A stretch of 64,000 bases of DNA from Atherinomorus stipes. Lineage: Eukaryota; Chordata; Actinopteri; Atheriniformes; Atherinidae. Where the stretch lies: NCBI GenBank assembly GCA_023101725.1, contig JALJCO010003069.1, positions 144,001 to 208,000 on the forward strand, in the 5' to 3' direction. Within the stretch, counting starts at the first letter, position 1. Each line of letters begins with the position of its first letter. Positions 47,437 through 64,000 of the stretch are shown here, piece after piece. Both the position numbers and the translations under genes were made by a program. Below the pieces are notes generated by a model. It had not been told where the DNA came from. It was given only the letters and a program-made list of their open reading frames with translations, and ran no database searches.

Positions 47437-47699
47437 GCTCCTAACAATAAAACTTCAGTATTAGTTTCCTGCTAATATTAGACTTTGTGCCATTAAAAAG
47501 TGGTTTGGTAGCTGCTATATTTTTCCTCTTGTACCTGTATATCTTTTTAGCTACAGTTGATTTTGTATCATTGATGTCAGCACGTTTCAATGCGCTTCGT
47601 GCATTGGTTTCCAGACGGTGACAAGTCTTTCAGTTGGTCTGGCCCTGGTAAAACTTTGTTTTAATAAAATCTTTCCAGTCTGTAACTTACAGTCCTCAA

Positions 47700-50600
47700 G
47701 ACAAAGGTGCAACTACAAATTATAGTATTACTCTAGATATTTAGGTGTAGCTACTAATAACAGAAAAAGACATTCATAACGATAAATATTCCCACTGTAT
47801 CAGTATTTCATCAGCCTCCTAAGAATAAAATAAATTGCTCCATGTACTGCATTCTTAACCTACAAACAATTGATTTAAAAGATGTTCTAGTGTTGATAAA
47901 TGATGAAAACAAGTTGTTATTGTGGTGGTCTGTTGAGCCCCACTGTCGCTGGCCACATCTTTGGCCAGTCCATGTCAGATTGTTTTCATGTTGAAAGAAA
48001 GATTGGGTCTGTCCACTGTATCTTTCTCTGTTTTCTTTTTTGTTTGTGTTGATTTGGTTGACACTCTGTCCTCCCTGACGTATCTCTTGTATTTTCTGTG
48101 ATGGCTCAGGCAGTCTGGCAAAATGGAAACTTGACGATTTTGGCTTATTAACCAGTGGATGAGCTGCCCAGCTCGTCCTCTCGCTGTCATCCAGTGTTTT
48201 CAGTGGCAGGACATCTCTGTTCCTCACGGCTGCCCGTTCGACTTAAACCCCGTCATGCCTCTGCCCTGTTGGGTTCAACTTCAGAAGTATCCATTAATTT
48301 CAACTTCTCTATCATGATCCCCTGAAGCAGTGTCATTTCATTTGGGGTGAACAAAGTCGAGACCTTCTGTCACTTCGCCTCCTTCACCTATCTCTGCCTC
48401 TTAAATCTCAGGGCCTCAGTAGACTTTCGCTGAGAGAGAAAAAGTAGTCAAAGAGAAAAGACACAAACTGCTCCTCACCTCCACTTCCTTTTCTTACTTT
48501 AATGAGCATTTTTAGGGTGTCAGCAGTGATCCGATAGTCCCACTGCTTGGCTTTACACATGACCGAGTGTTTCTCAGATTAGGGTGCTTTAAGTCGTTTT
48601 CCCTCTTGATAAGCAAAAGCCAGATAAAGAAAACTAAAATACATCTGTAGGGACTTTATCCTTAAGACAATGCTCACAGTATGTTGTGGCTGATGTGAAA
48701 ATGTCCAGTTATTTTTCTCCATGGCTCCAATCTTTGCTTAGATGCAACTTTGTGAGAACTGAATATTGTATTCTGAGTCTATTGACGGTGACAACATTCA
48801 GCATAGATACACACCTGCATTTGAATGAATACGACACTGATTGCCTGTTACCTGATTTTTGTTTTGTTCGGTTTTTGTGTGTGTGTGTGTATTTACATTT
48901 AGCACTCATGTTGGCTATGATGTCAAGGTTTTACTTTTTTTTTTTTTTTTTCCTTTAAACTTTTTGTGGAATTCGTGCAGACTCTTGTCACATGGGTAAG
49001 TTTGCCCCACTGACATTTGGAGGTTGAGGAAAAGCTCAGTTAAGTCCTGTTTCAGGTGGTCTGAATCAGCTAAGGATTTGACTGATTTAAAGGAAAAAAA
49101 AAACCTCCGAGTATTAAGTTTTGAACACCCTGAACAGCCCAGAATAATATCACTCGTGCTGCGTCACGTCAAACACATATTTTGTTTGAAGAATTTGTTT
49201 TCCTGTTTAACACAATGGAGCACTGGGACGAACCTGTGATTCCAGCGGGTGGATTTTTATGCCAAGGAAACCAAGTACCGCCCCACAACTTTTATTCTAA
49301 AGACAATGAAGTAGTGGATGCATGTAGTGGATTTACTGCTCTTTGATTAAACTCTTCCTGAGATACCGTTTGGATTTTAATGTGAATCAAAGGAGTGAAA
49401 CATTCTCTCCTGGCCCTGTTCTTCGGACACGTAGAGACTGGATTATGCTGTGGGCCAACAAAGGAAATCCACTCCTGAACTGTACCTGTGATGGATTTGA
49501 TATTACGGCACAAGGGGAGGAGAATAGATGCTGGAGATTCTGAACTTTTCTTATGTGCTCCCCCATCTTTGCCCATCCTTCATTATGTAGAGAAGTTAAT
49601 TACTATTAAGGAATGAAAAGTACCAATCTTGTCTGTTTGGTAATGGCAAAGTTAAGCATTTTGTGGTATATATATGCTTTAAAATGGTGAGTTAGATAAG
49701 AAAAAGGATGTGATAATGTCTGTCCATAGCATATGACCCATTCCATGGCTTCTCAACTCACACTGATCAGGAAAAACATATAAAAAAGGGTCACACACTT
49801 CAGGGCTCTGAGAATGATTGGTGCGGATGCACATGTTTGGTCTCAATTTCAACAAATTCTCAATTCATACCATGATTATCCTTGGGAGAGGGACTCGTGA
49901 AAACTTACCATAACCCTTTGAGAGCCTCTCTTTCGTTTGGTAGAGCAAATATTTCAGTGACCATAGTTAATTTTAATAAATATTTGTGGATAAACCAGCC
50001 TGAGCCATCTCTACCACTTGGTTTGGGTGTTTAATGCCAAAAGCAAGTGTCTCTTATCAAGTTACTCTTTTAAATTTTGACCATTTTACTACATTTAAAA
50101 GAAAGATTTGTATTATTGTCCAAATGAAAAGAAAAAAAAAACGCAAAGAAACATTTTTCTGTGGCTTTTTTCTCAATGAAAACATTCAAGGGTTAAAACA
50201 GTAATCCAGATGGTTTAGGTTTGGTTAGTGGAGCCAAATATGAATTACTTCTACATTTATTTTACTCTTTTCACTGAACTGGGCTGAAATTTAAAATGAA
50301 TATTTATAAGACCCTATAGATGATTTGCAAATAAATTCTTCTTGCTGAAAGTTTCTGTTATCAAATTTATCTTTATATTCAGCAAAGTATCTTCACGTTT
50401 TCAAATACATCTCAAATTTTTAATCACTTTTGTTTTATCTTTTCCTCCCTGCATGTATACTTGTGTTATAGAAGTAAAAAAAATGGATTATTTAGATCTA
50501 CTGGATTCAGATAAATTCAAGGGGGGAAAATATTTGGAACGATTTCTTACTAAATTAAATTTTAGCCCAGTACATCTTTTGGATTTCATGATTTCCCAAG

Positions 50601-53600
50601 AATTATATTGACATGAATTGAGAAGGAAAGTTGAGTTGGCATGGAGTGACCAACCAGCAGCATGTTTGCTTGTCTAAGCATTCAGATTAATGAGTAAAAC
50701 TCCCAGTCTGGCTCTGTCCAAGTATGCCTGCTGGCACATGTAGAAAACCCGTGATTTTACCTGGTTAGTGGTGATGCAGAGCCTAAGCTAACAAACTGGT
50801 GTCATTAATGCCATCATATTTTACATTCATGATTGTTTTTTTAATCAGTTTTCTCATCTAAGTCTGCAAGAAAGCAAATATATTCCCAAAATGAACTATT
50901 GCTAGCCAAGTTTAAATGTTCTGGTTTAGCGTAACTTGCATTTGTTTGTCAGTTAAATGCCTTTAAGTTGCATCCACTTTGAACATATGTACACCTGAAT
51001 TTTTAAAATCAGGCAGTAGAAAAGCAAGGAAGTGCTTTCCTTTGAGGAAATTTTAAAAATAATTTTTTAAAAAAAGAACAAACTCTGTGTACAAAGTGAC
51101 TTGTACACAGATGTTATTGATGTTATTGAATGCACATCGTTACAAAAGAACTGAATGAAATAATTTAGTTAATTTAATCTGTGAGAGAGATTATGTGTGG
51201 AAAATGTGTTTTTTGTTTTTTAGTTGTGGGTACACACTGTGAGGTCCCTTTTAAAGCCTTTGCATGTTCACGCGCTACAAGACTAACTTGTTGGTTTCTT
51301 TTCCTTTTATTTTCCCCGTCATCATGTTGTGATTGTCACAAATGTCACTCATGGGCTACTGTTTTCAAAACAACACATTATTGGGTTTCTTTGCTAAATG
51401 ACTTTGATATCTGTTGCTAAGGTTACATGTCATCAAACACAGACAAAGAAAGTACATTTTTGGGCTAAAGTTCAGAGTGGTATGCAAATGGAAATTATCG
51501 TGGTTGAGCTGGATAATCATTGAAAATAAAACTCTGTCATTGAAGCCTGCGGAAAGCTTTTGATTGCATGAATAAGTGTTTCATACTGTATGTGGTCGGC
51601 TGTTTTATGGACCTTTTCTTCTAGCACCTGCTCAGCTCATCTAGGTTTTTCCTGGTTTTGATCCAGCTCAAACTTTGAGTTTGGGTTTTTCAGAATTTTG
51701 TAGTAGGATTGGGATCACTTTGATCCAAAAAAGATGGATTAAACTGAACCCATAAGAAAGGTGGATCAAATGTGGATTTTAGGCCCAAAATGTAATCAAA
51801 CCTTAACATTTGATCAAAAACACTTTTATTGGATCATGCAGTGCAGCCTACATTAACCTCTGTTTATCCATAAAGTTTCATTTGTTCAACATTCACACTA
51901 CTTGGGATAATGTAGGTTAAATGGCCTGTTTAGCGTTTGAATATAGGTCTACAGATAAGTATATGTTTGTATCATAAAACACTTCCCAACAGTTCTTTTC
52001 ACTCAATTCTACTATTCTACTTGTTGCTCCTTACATATATATCTGCATTGTTCATATCCTATTTGAGCTCTTTGCCTGACAGCGGGTCTGATTTCAGGGC
52101 GGATTTCAGCAAGAGAAAAGTAAAACTCTGGCATTGGTCAAAGAAATAGTGTATAGTTATATAGAGGAGGTATTTGACTTAAACTGTTAAAGTGACAAGC
52201 AGATCAGGGAGAATTAGGCTGCAAATGAAACCTTCCATGTTAGGAAAGTACAAAAGTAGTGCGTTTCATCTCAACACTTATTCTTTTGCACATTTCAATC
52301 AGGCATAGTTTTACAACAAAGCTGATAGCAGAACAGATGCATAACACTGACATCTACTGGTTGATGTAACACAGCAGTTGTTCTGTTGCAGATAATCTGG
52401 ATTTGGTGATCTCCCAAACTGGGTATCTGGATCAGATTGAACAAATCCAAAATTGCTTTGAAAAACCAGCTCAAAGCTGAGATGGATTACGTGATCCTGG
52501 ATCCCAAAGGAAAGGATTAGCAAATCCAGATCCATTTCAACCAGATTAAACCTTTTGAAGTGCCTTTTTTTTTTTTTAAATTTATTTATTTTTTGTTGTT
52601 TTTTTTTAGGTTTTAGTTTACTTGACTAGAGTTCCAAGCTAGATATGTTTCCTCTACTTGGCCTGAGTGTTTCATTCAGATACAGCTTTCTCTGGGTCTC
52701 CTCTTTTACCAAAGAGGTGGAGCTGTAGAGATGACTTCTGTCAAAGCCATCAGCCGAGCAGCAGATGTACCATCGCCTTGATGTCCTCCATGGTTCTGAT
52801 GCCCTTTTGTCGCATACAAATATAGTCCCAGGACTTTTGGGTCACCATGCTGTGATGACCTCAACCACATGGAAGTGGTCCTCCATGGCAGTGGTCCCCA
52901 GCCTATAATCCCGGAAGACCCCCTTCATGCAACTTCCAAAAAGCTGTGGACTCCACCATCTGCCCTGTGCTGAAACCATTCTTGGTCTTTTTTTTTTGCT
53001 TTTATTAGCCGCTTTTCACCATAAATGTTGCATTCTGGTTTACTTCTTCCTTTCCTTTTTTTTCTTTTTAAATTAAGGCTGAATAATCTGCTCTGTCATT
53101 TCTCAAACTTGTCTTGTCATGATCAAAATGAGTTTTTTGGGCTCTGAAAACACTGGTTCACACCTAATGATTAAAAACTTAAAGGTGATAGCTACAACTC
53201 TTTAAACAAAACCTTTTTTTTTTCTTAAATGATACATCCACACAATGTCTAGAGGGGTGCAGAATATTATTTTACCCCAATTTTTTTTATAGCTTATATA
53301 TAATTGTTTTGTCATTTTTGACAGGTCTAAATAGTAATCTCAACATGAAGAACGAAACCCCAATGATCATTGTTCGCCACTTACAATATATTCAATTAGA
53401 CACATTACATCATAGCTTCTTTTTAATGTTATGATCAATATTTCTAACGTACAATAACATCACTCATAATCTCTGAGCAGCAACAGCTTTGTACGCAGCA
53501 GCAGCCAACTGTTTCTATGCTTCAGGTATTTAACATTTTGGTTTTTAATGAATGCTTTTGTCTCCATCTTGTGGCAGAATCCCAAATCTACAATTAAATT

Positions 53601-54266
53601 CAACTTAAACATGTTTAACTCATCCCTGTATTCTGTCAAATCTCATTTATTTATAAATGATAAGACTTGACACCAAAGGAGTAAAAGCAAACAAAGCTAT
53701 ATGTTAATTACGGCTAGATTTGAATCTAAATGATGACATAAAACTATCACAACACACATTCATATTGTGTAGTTGGATGATTGGTTTGATTTTCTGGACT
53801 GACTTTTGTGCATTTAAGATGACTGACATTCATGTTTTTTGTATTCTATTTATTTCCTCTGATGTATGGCTAAAATAATCCAGGATTAGTGCGCAGATGC
53901 AAGTCTTTTTGCATAAGACCACACAGTAGAGAAAAGCATTTAAACAGTAAAAATGATCCCTCCCTCTTATAGTTCTTTAATCATATGCCTTGTACAGTTT
54001 TGTGTTTGTTTTCATTTGCTGCAAGACTAACTGCCCTACGGGGACACAAATAAAAATGAATATGAATCTGTAAAAGCAGACAAAAATCAAAATCATTAGT
54101 TGCATGAATCGGAGCAGTATTTTGTAAATTGATAAATTCCTCCCCAGGATTAATCAAGTATCTTGATTTGATTTTTACAATGGCTTTATAAGGAAAATGC
54201 AGGGTCATTTAAGGCCCAGCTGGCAATCACGTCCCTTTTTTAATCAACCTTCTTTTCAGGCTTCAT
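47700..54266. other. Gene-poor stretch downstream of UBE2R2
   Basis: No exon with family resemblance was found on either strand. The longest open frame (47811-48227, minus, 138 codons) has no recognisable domain. The segment 52.6-53.0 kb is more balanced in base composition but yields no gene model. AATAAA near 51525 may be a distal poly(A) signal of UBE2R2. The rest is AT-rich spacer. Confidence 0.5.
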
Positions 54267-58980
<4,714 letters not shown>

Positions 58981-58999
58981 TAAGCAGAATTATACGGCC

Positions 59000-59156
59000 A
59001 TGGAGAAGAGTGACCAGCCAGCTGGAGATCTTCATTTTGTAGGCAAGAAGGATGAACTGATTGCAGCAAAGCGCTCTTTCAGAACTGTAGAGGGCCGGGA
59101 CATCCTGGTTATCCACCACCAGGATGGCTTCTATGCCATCGACTCTTACTGTTATC
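59000..59156 (+). CDS. Rieske [2Fe-2S] domain protein, first coding exon (RFESD-like), partial
   Basis: ATG at 59000 opens 52 complete codons plus one base, ending in the donor TTATC|GTAAGT. The acceptor is TTTAAG or AAGCAG just before 58988. The peptide starts MEKSDQPAGDLHFVGKKDEL and includes GRDILVIHHQDGFYAIDSYC. This lines up with the start of the Rieske fold in human RFESD (VGR.DDI..., FYHKGEYHAMD, CYH). Cys51-Tyr52 is followed by a codon split by the intron whose first base is C, so a His completing the first C-x-H cluster ligand pair is expected in the next exon. No downstream exon with the second CPWH ligand pair was found to 64000, so the gene presumably continues past the edge. It has no leader peptide, so a soluble ferredoxin is inferred. 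Confidence 0.75.
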
Positions 59157-59624
59157 GTAAGTATGTGTTCTAGGTGACAATCCACAATAATCTCCATTTG
59201 AGACATGGAAAGTACTATATCTGTTCTGTTAAACTGCTAGCCAATAGACATTATTCAGCAATACAATATAATACATTATGCTCTGAACAGTAGATGACTA
59301 AAGCCCCATTTTACTCAATAAAAATCCTATAATGTTATTTTATGCTTTAGTTAAAAATAAAGCACAAAATACTGCAGTTATATGTAAATAATCCAAACTC
59401 CATGTTGAATTGAAATAAACATGATGAAGCTTAATCATGTTAACAGACGTCAGCTGAGTTAATATGATTGGACAGAAATAGAGCATCCCAGAGAAGTTGA
59501 CTACAATTAATAGTAACATTCCTAAACTAACACCTCTGAATGTAAAACTGCAAAGAAAAGTGGATTTTCTTGTTTACATAATGTCTACTAAATATCACAA
59601 GTCAGTGTTGCCCTTCAATAGATG

Positions 59625-60115
59625 TATTGGTTGTCTTCAGAATTATTCATACCCTCCAATTAATGAAAAGCCTAAATTCACAATAATTCAAATAACAGGA
59701 AACAAAAAAAGCTAATAATAAATAAAATTTCATAAAATTCTAATTTAGTGAAGTATTATATTGCTTTTGAAGTGTGGTTGGAAATAATAATTAAAATAAA
59801 ACAAACAAACAAAACTGTCCGGGACCAAAATACCTATCGACAGATGCAAAAGTCTTTTTGAACATTAGAGAAAACACCTGATTGCAGTGATCACCTCAAA
59901 GTAATGCTCCAGAAAAATTTAGCATCGGAGCCCCATCATGCTTGTTTTCATGTTTTATTTTTTGTGTGTTTGTTTTTAATATTTCTTTCGAACCACAATT
60001 CAAAAGCAGTGTCATAATTTTCATAGAATTTTAATTTATTATTACTTTTTTCAATTTCAACTTATTTCACTGACAGCTGTTTTTTTTCCCTTTCCTAATT
60101 TTGAGGACGACTGTA
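59625..60115. mobile_element. Tc1-derived MITE, copy 5 (inverted orientation)
   Basis: Left end TATTGGTTGTCTTCAGAATT and right end AATTTTGAGGACGACTGTA. The interior matches the reverse complement of copies 1-3 ('aaaacacctgattgcagtga', 'agccccatcatgcttgttt'). Lies in the intron after the first Rieske coding exon. Confidence 0.75.
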
Positions 60116-61199
60116 GATATTCATGATGCAAATCTTTTATAACAGCACAATGCTGAAAAGAAAGATAACTTAATGTCATTTAGAAATTTTGTCCCTATAA
60201 AGAGTTCATGTGAAAAAAGAGGAGCACACAGTCTTTCAGTTGTGAGTAGGGATGGCTTTTTTTTTTCCTTTACTGATATCCAATATATTGATATTGTCCA
60301 ACTCTTTTTTTTTTTCAAAATATTTTTATTGAACAAATGAGATACCTTCATTGGAAGATGCAATAGACGCCTTTTCTTGTGAATATACAAACACATGCAC
60401 ACATGCACACGGGCAAATACCTGCCAATACATACAAGCCATAGAGCTATCTGCAAACCATGTACAGTTGTACACATGAAAGCAAGTCTGACTAATGTTTC
60501 GTAAGAAAACATTGGTGTAATTAAGGAGTTTGTGACAGATAATGCCTTATTTAGAGGCTGCACGCGGTTGCCCCATCACTTCCATTATCAGACATACGCT
60601 GATCTGGAGAGGATCTCAATATCTCCCAAAGGAATTCAAGTCGCACCAAAACTGTCTGGGTGAGTAAATGAATGCATTTCATGCTAGAAAATAGGTCCAG
60701 ATTGAAAAAAAACTAACTTCCCCTTCAAGTACAAGTGAGGTGTTAGGAATCCCAAATATAGCAATCTGTGAGCAGGGTTTCAAATTGACTCCAAGAACAG
60801 TGGAAATAACAGTGAAATAACCAGTCCAAAACCCATAGAAATTAGGGCAGAGAAAGATCATATGACTAAGGTGGCAGGAGAGCCATGACATTCATCTTCT
60901 ACATCTGAATATAACAGAGTCTGGACTTAGAAAAGTGGACTTTAAACTGAATAAGTCCAAGACTGGCACAAGAGGTGGTAGACCGTGTCCTGACTATAGC
61001 ATGTTGCCAGAAGTCATCGCTTAACTGTATTCCTACTGTAGCTCCCTTTCCCATGCAACCTTAGTCTTGAAGCGCCACAGATTGTCTAAATGAAGTATAC
61101 GCTCGAGATCATTCCTCTCTGAATTGGATTATGTGAAATCAAACTTTCCCTGGGCTGCACAGGAGGTGTAAAAGGGAAATTATGGGGAGAAAAAATCCA

Positions 61200-61405
61200 A
61201 AGCACAACAGGCGGCTTCCCCAGACTACATGCCGAAGTGTCCTTGGGCAAGACACCGAACCCCAAGTTGCCTATTGGGGTATGAATGTGTGCATGATTGT
61301 GTGTGTGACTGGGTGAATGTGATATGTAGTGTAAAGTGCTTTGAGCGGTTCGTGTGACTGGAAAAGCGCTATATAAGTACAGTCCATTTACCATTCCATT
61401 TAACA
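61200..61405 (+). mobile_element. LINE-type 3' tail fragment
   Basis: Contains GTGTCCTTGGGCAAGACACC, AAGTGCTTTGAGCGGTTCG and GAAAAGCGCTATATAAGTAC, followed by AGTCCATTTACC, a 3' end common in fish non-LTR retrotransposons and their SINE partners. Family not assigned; the 5' part is absent. Confidence 0.55.
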
Positions 61406-62344
61406 GCAAATGGAGGTGTTGCAGAGGTCCAGCCAAGATCCCAACCTAAACTCAACTGGAATAATGTGGTTAGAGCTTGAGAAAGCTGTGCTTGCAAAAC
61501 TCAATTAATTGAAATGATGCTGTTAAAGGCAGGAGGCCAAAACTGCTCCACATAAATGTAACTGATTACATTTAAAAGAAAATTTAAACTTCAAGTCATT
61601 GCTGCGAAAGTTACCATAGGCAACTGCTTCTGGAGATGAAGGCTACTTGCTTTTTCATGCACCATTTCTGCAGTTTGGCTTAGTTTTAGTTTGATAAATA
61701 ATAACATGATGTAATATGTCATCTGATGTTGTTCATCTGAAGTTGTATTTTAAGACCAGCAGAGACCAGATGATTGTTACCATGTCTATATGTAAAAGAA
61801 TAGAAAGAGACTGTACTTGCTTTTTCACAAGGCTTCATGTATCAGCTCATGTATCAGAACAACATTGTCTGATCACGACGAGTAAACATGATTTTTTTTC
61901 TTCCTAATGGATATGACATGTAGCATCAGTCGAGCAAATGAATGAAATACTGAGTGGCAGTGATATGCAGGCAGTCAGACAGCACTGCTCTGGAGACACA
62001 CATGATTCATGATGGAAATCTTTGCATAGACTCAGGGAAAACTTACAATCTTTGTCAGGAAACACAGTTCATTGTTGTATCCAGGAATATATGTTAAAAC
62101 TACAATACAAAGAACAAAACCGCACACAAACATGTTACATACAACCCCAGACAGTCTGCTGCCGTCTCTGGACTGAGGTGAAGTAAAAGCTGCCTTCTGA
62201 TCTAACAAGTTCATATTTGAAACTCTTTTTATTTGAATATTATAGATGCCCTATTTTCCTAACTCAGGAGAAGATGAATCATCCACTTTCTTTTAAGCGA
62301 ACAGCTCAAAAGCCATCATCCATATTGGTGTGGGGTGGATTTTA

Positions 62345-63932
62345 TACGGTGGGTACGGAAAGAATTCAGATCCCTTTAAACTTTTCAGTCTTTGTTTCAT
62401 TGCAGCCCTTTGCTAAAATAAAAAAAGTTAATTTTATTTGTCATTAATGTACACTCAGCACTCCATCCTGACAGAAAAAAACTGAAATGTAGAAATTTTT
62501 GCAAATTTATTAAAAAAGAAAAACTGAAATATCACGTGGTCAAAAGTATTCAGACCCTTTGCAGTGACACTCATATTTTACTCACAGGCTGTCCATTTAT
62601 TCTGATCCTCCTTGAGATGGTTCTACTCCTTCTTTGGAGTCCAGCTGTGTTTAATTAAACTGATTGGACTTGATTAGGAAAGACACACACCTGTCTATAT
62701 CAGACCTTACAGCTCACAGTGCATGTCAGAGCAAATGAGAATCATGAGGTGGAAGGAACTGTCCAAGGAGCTCAGAGACAGAATTGTGGTGAGGCACAGA
62801 TCTGGACAAGGTTACAAAAGAGTTTCTGCAGCACTAAAGGTTCCTAAGAGCACGGTGGCCTCCAAATGGAAGAAGTTTGGGACGACCAGAACTCTTCCTA
62901 GACCCGGCCGTCCAGCCAAACTGAGCAATCGTGGGAGAAGAGCCTTGATGAGAGAGGTAAAGAAGAAGCCAAAGATCACTGTGGCTGAGCTCCAGAGATG
63001 CAGTAGGGAGATGGAGAAAGTTCCACAAAGTCAACTATCACTGCAGCCTCCACCAGTCGGAGTTTTATGGCAGAGTGGCCCGACGGAAGCCTCTCCTCAG
63101 TGCAGACATATGAAAGTCTGCAGTTCGCCAAAAAACACATGAAGGACTCCCTTCATGAGACCAAGATTGAACTTTTTGGAGTTAATTCTAAGCGGTATGT
63201 GTGGAAAACCAGGCACTGCTCATCACTGGCCCAATATGATTCCAACAGTGAAACATGGTGGTGGCAGCATCATGCTATGGGGGTGTTTTTCAGCTCCAGG
63301 GACAGGACGACTGGTTGCAATTGAAGGAAAGATGAATGCGGCCAAGTACAGAGAGATCCTGGGAGAAAACCTCTTCCAGAGTTCAGGACCTCAGACTGGG
63401 CCGAAGGTTCACCTTCCAACAAGACAATGACCCTCAGCACACAGCTGAAATAACAGAGAAGTGGCTTCAGAACAACTCTGTGACCATTCTGGACCGGACC
63501 GGCCAGAGCACTGACTTAAACCCAACTGAGCATCTCTGGAGAGACCTGAAAATGGCTGAACACCACTGCTCACCATCCAACCTGAAAGAACTGGAGATGA
63601 TCTGTAAGGAAGAATGGAGAAGATCCCAAATCCAGATGTGAAAAACTTGTTGCATCATTCCCAAGAAGACTCATGGCTGTACGAGCTCAAAAGGTGCTTC
63701 TACTCAATACTGAGCAAAGGGTCTGAATACTTATGACCATGTGATATTTCAGTTTTTCTTTTGTAATACATTTGCAAAATTTTCTACATTTCTGTTTTTT
63801 TTTCTGTCAAGATGGGGTGCTGAGTGACATTAATGAGAAATTAAATGAACATTCTTGATTTTGGCAAATGGCTGCAATGAAACAAAGAGTGAAAAGTTTA
63901 AAGGGGTCTGAAAGCTTTCCGTACCCACCGTA
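62345..63932 (+). mobile_element. Full-length Tc1-like transposon, inactive
   Basis: About 1.59 kb. The terminal inverted repeats are long (roughly 62345-62564 and 63713-63932). The outermost bases are TACGGTGGGTACGGAAAG and CTTTCCGTACCCACCGTA, including the TA target duplication. The inner ends of the repeats are GTATTCAGACCCTTTGC and its inverse near 63717. One broken transposase gene lies between them. The repeat arms are still similar, so the insertion is not ancient. Confidence 0.92.
62723..63641 (+). pseudogene. Tc1-like transposase pseudogene
   Basis: Frame 1 of the remnant starts MSEQMRIMRWKELSKELRD and keeps the N-terminal helix-turn-helix region and a GRPAKLSNRGRR linker. Near 63048 a one-base deletion breaks the frame; homology then passes through at least three more frame changes (near 63105, 63200 and 63385). 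About 30 bp appear missing between HMKDS and the first catalytic motif, which reads HETKIELFG where the family has Asp-Glu-Thr, so the first catalytic aspartate is replaced by His. The second ([11 protein letters not shown]) and third (LNPTEHLWRDLK) catalytic motifs are present. It cannot encode a working transposase. Confidence 0.88.
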
Positions 63933-64000
63933 AATGGCATAGGTAAGTGAAGGAAACATTTCTGTTCATACAGGAGCATAAAAAATATTTCTTTTTCTAT

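Larger units (their letters stand above)
45215..47690 (+). other. Probable UBE2R2 3' untranslated region
   Basis: No other gene follows the stop. AATAAA signals occur near 47449 and 47665; if the latter is used the 3' UTR is about 2.5 kb and most of it is transposon (45781-47436). A further AATAAA near 51525 would allow a much longer form. Confidence 0.4.

Noticed and set aside
47811..48227. 138-codon open frame on the minus strand downstream of UBE2R2
   Set aside because: No recognisable domain, low-complexity residues (Asn/Gln/Ser), no splice or promoter support; compatible with chance.

Overview
The window is vertebrate nuclear DNA, almost certainly from a ray-finned (teleost) fish. Genes are split into short exons with GT-AG introns, the encoded proteins are close relatives of human proteins, and introns and spacers are full of fish-type DNA transposons (Tc1-like, hAT-like and TTAA-target elements), tRNA-derived SINE and LINE tails, and (TA)n tracts. 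No prokaryotic features were seen, and the species cannot be named from sequence alone.

Layout. 1-7.4 kb: 5' part of UBAP2 (minus; seven complete coding exons and the start of an eighth), continuing off the left edge. 7.7-20.6 kb: complete DCAF12 (minus, nine coding exons, 483 aa), its third coding intron packed with transposons. 22-30.2 kb: complete UBAP1 (minus, six coding exons, 462 aa). 30.2-32.2 kb: head-to-head spacer with a LINE/SINE tail, TA and ATT microsatellites and a Tc1-derived MITE. 32.2-47.7 kb: complete UBE2R2 (plus, five coding exons, 260 aa), introns rich in hAT MITEs with intact target-site duplications. 47.7-54.2 kb: gene-poor. 54.27-54.79 kb: NUDT2 (minus, two coding exons, 149 aa). 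54.8-59 kb: gene-poor. 59.0-59.16 kb: first coding exon of a Rieske [2Fe-2S] protein resembling RFESD (plus), the rest presumably beyond the right edge. 62.3-63.9 kb: full-length but dead Tc1-like transposon.

Four adjacent genes work in ubiquitin biology: UBAP2 (UBA and RGG protein), DCAF12 (substrate receptor of CUL4-DDB1 ligases), UBAP1 (ESCRT-I subunit sorting ubiquitinated cargo) and UBE2R2 (CDC34-type E2). With NUDT2 they correspond to genes that sit together on human 9p13.3, in a different order and orientation here. I found no new enzymatic system. The features most worth a second look are a probable GC-AG intron in UBAP1, enlarged loops or tails in DCAF12 and UBE2R2, several nested or TSD-flanked hAT and TTAA elements, transposon-borne promoter-type motifs, and two homopolymer-rich tracts in UBE2R2 introns that may be assembly damage. 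Exon limits come from splice consensus, reading phase and remembered protein families; no alignment was run.
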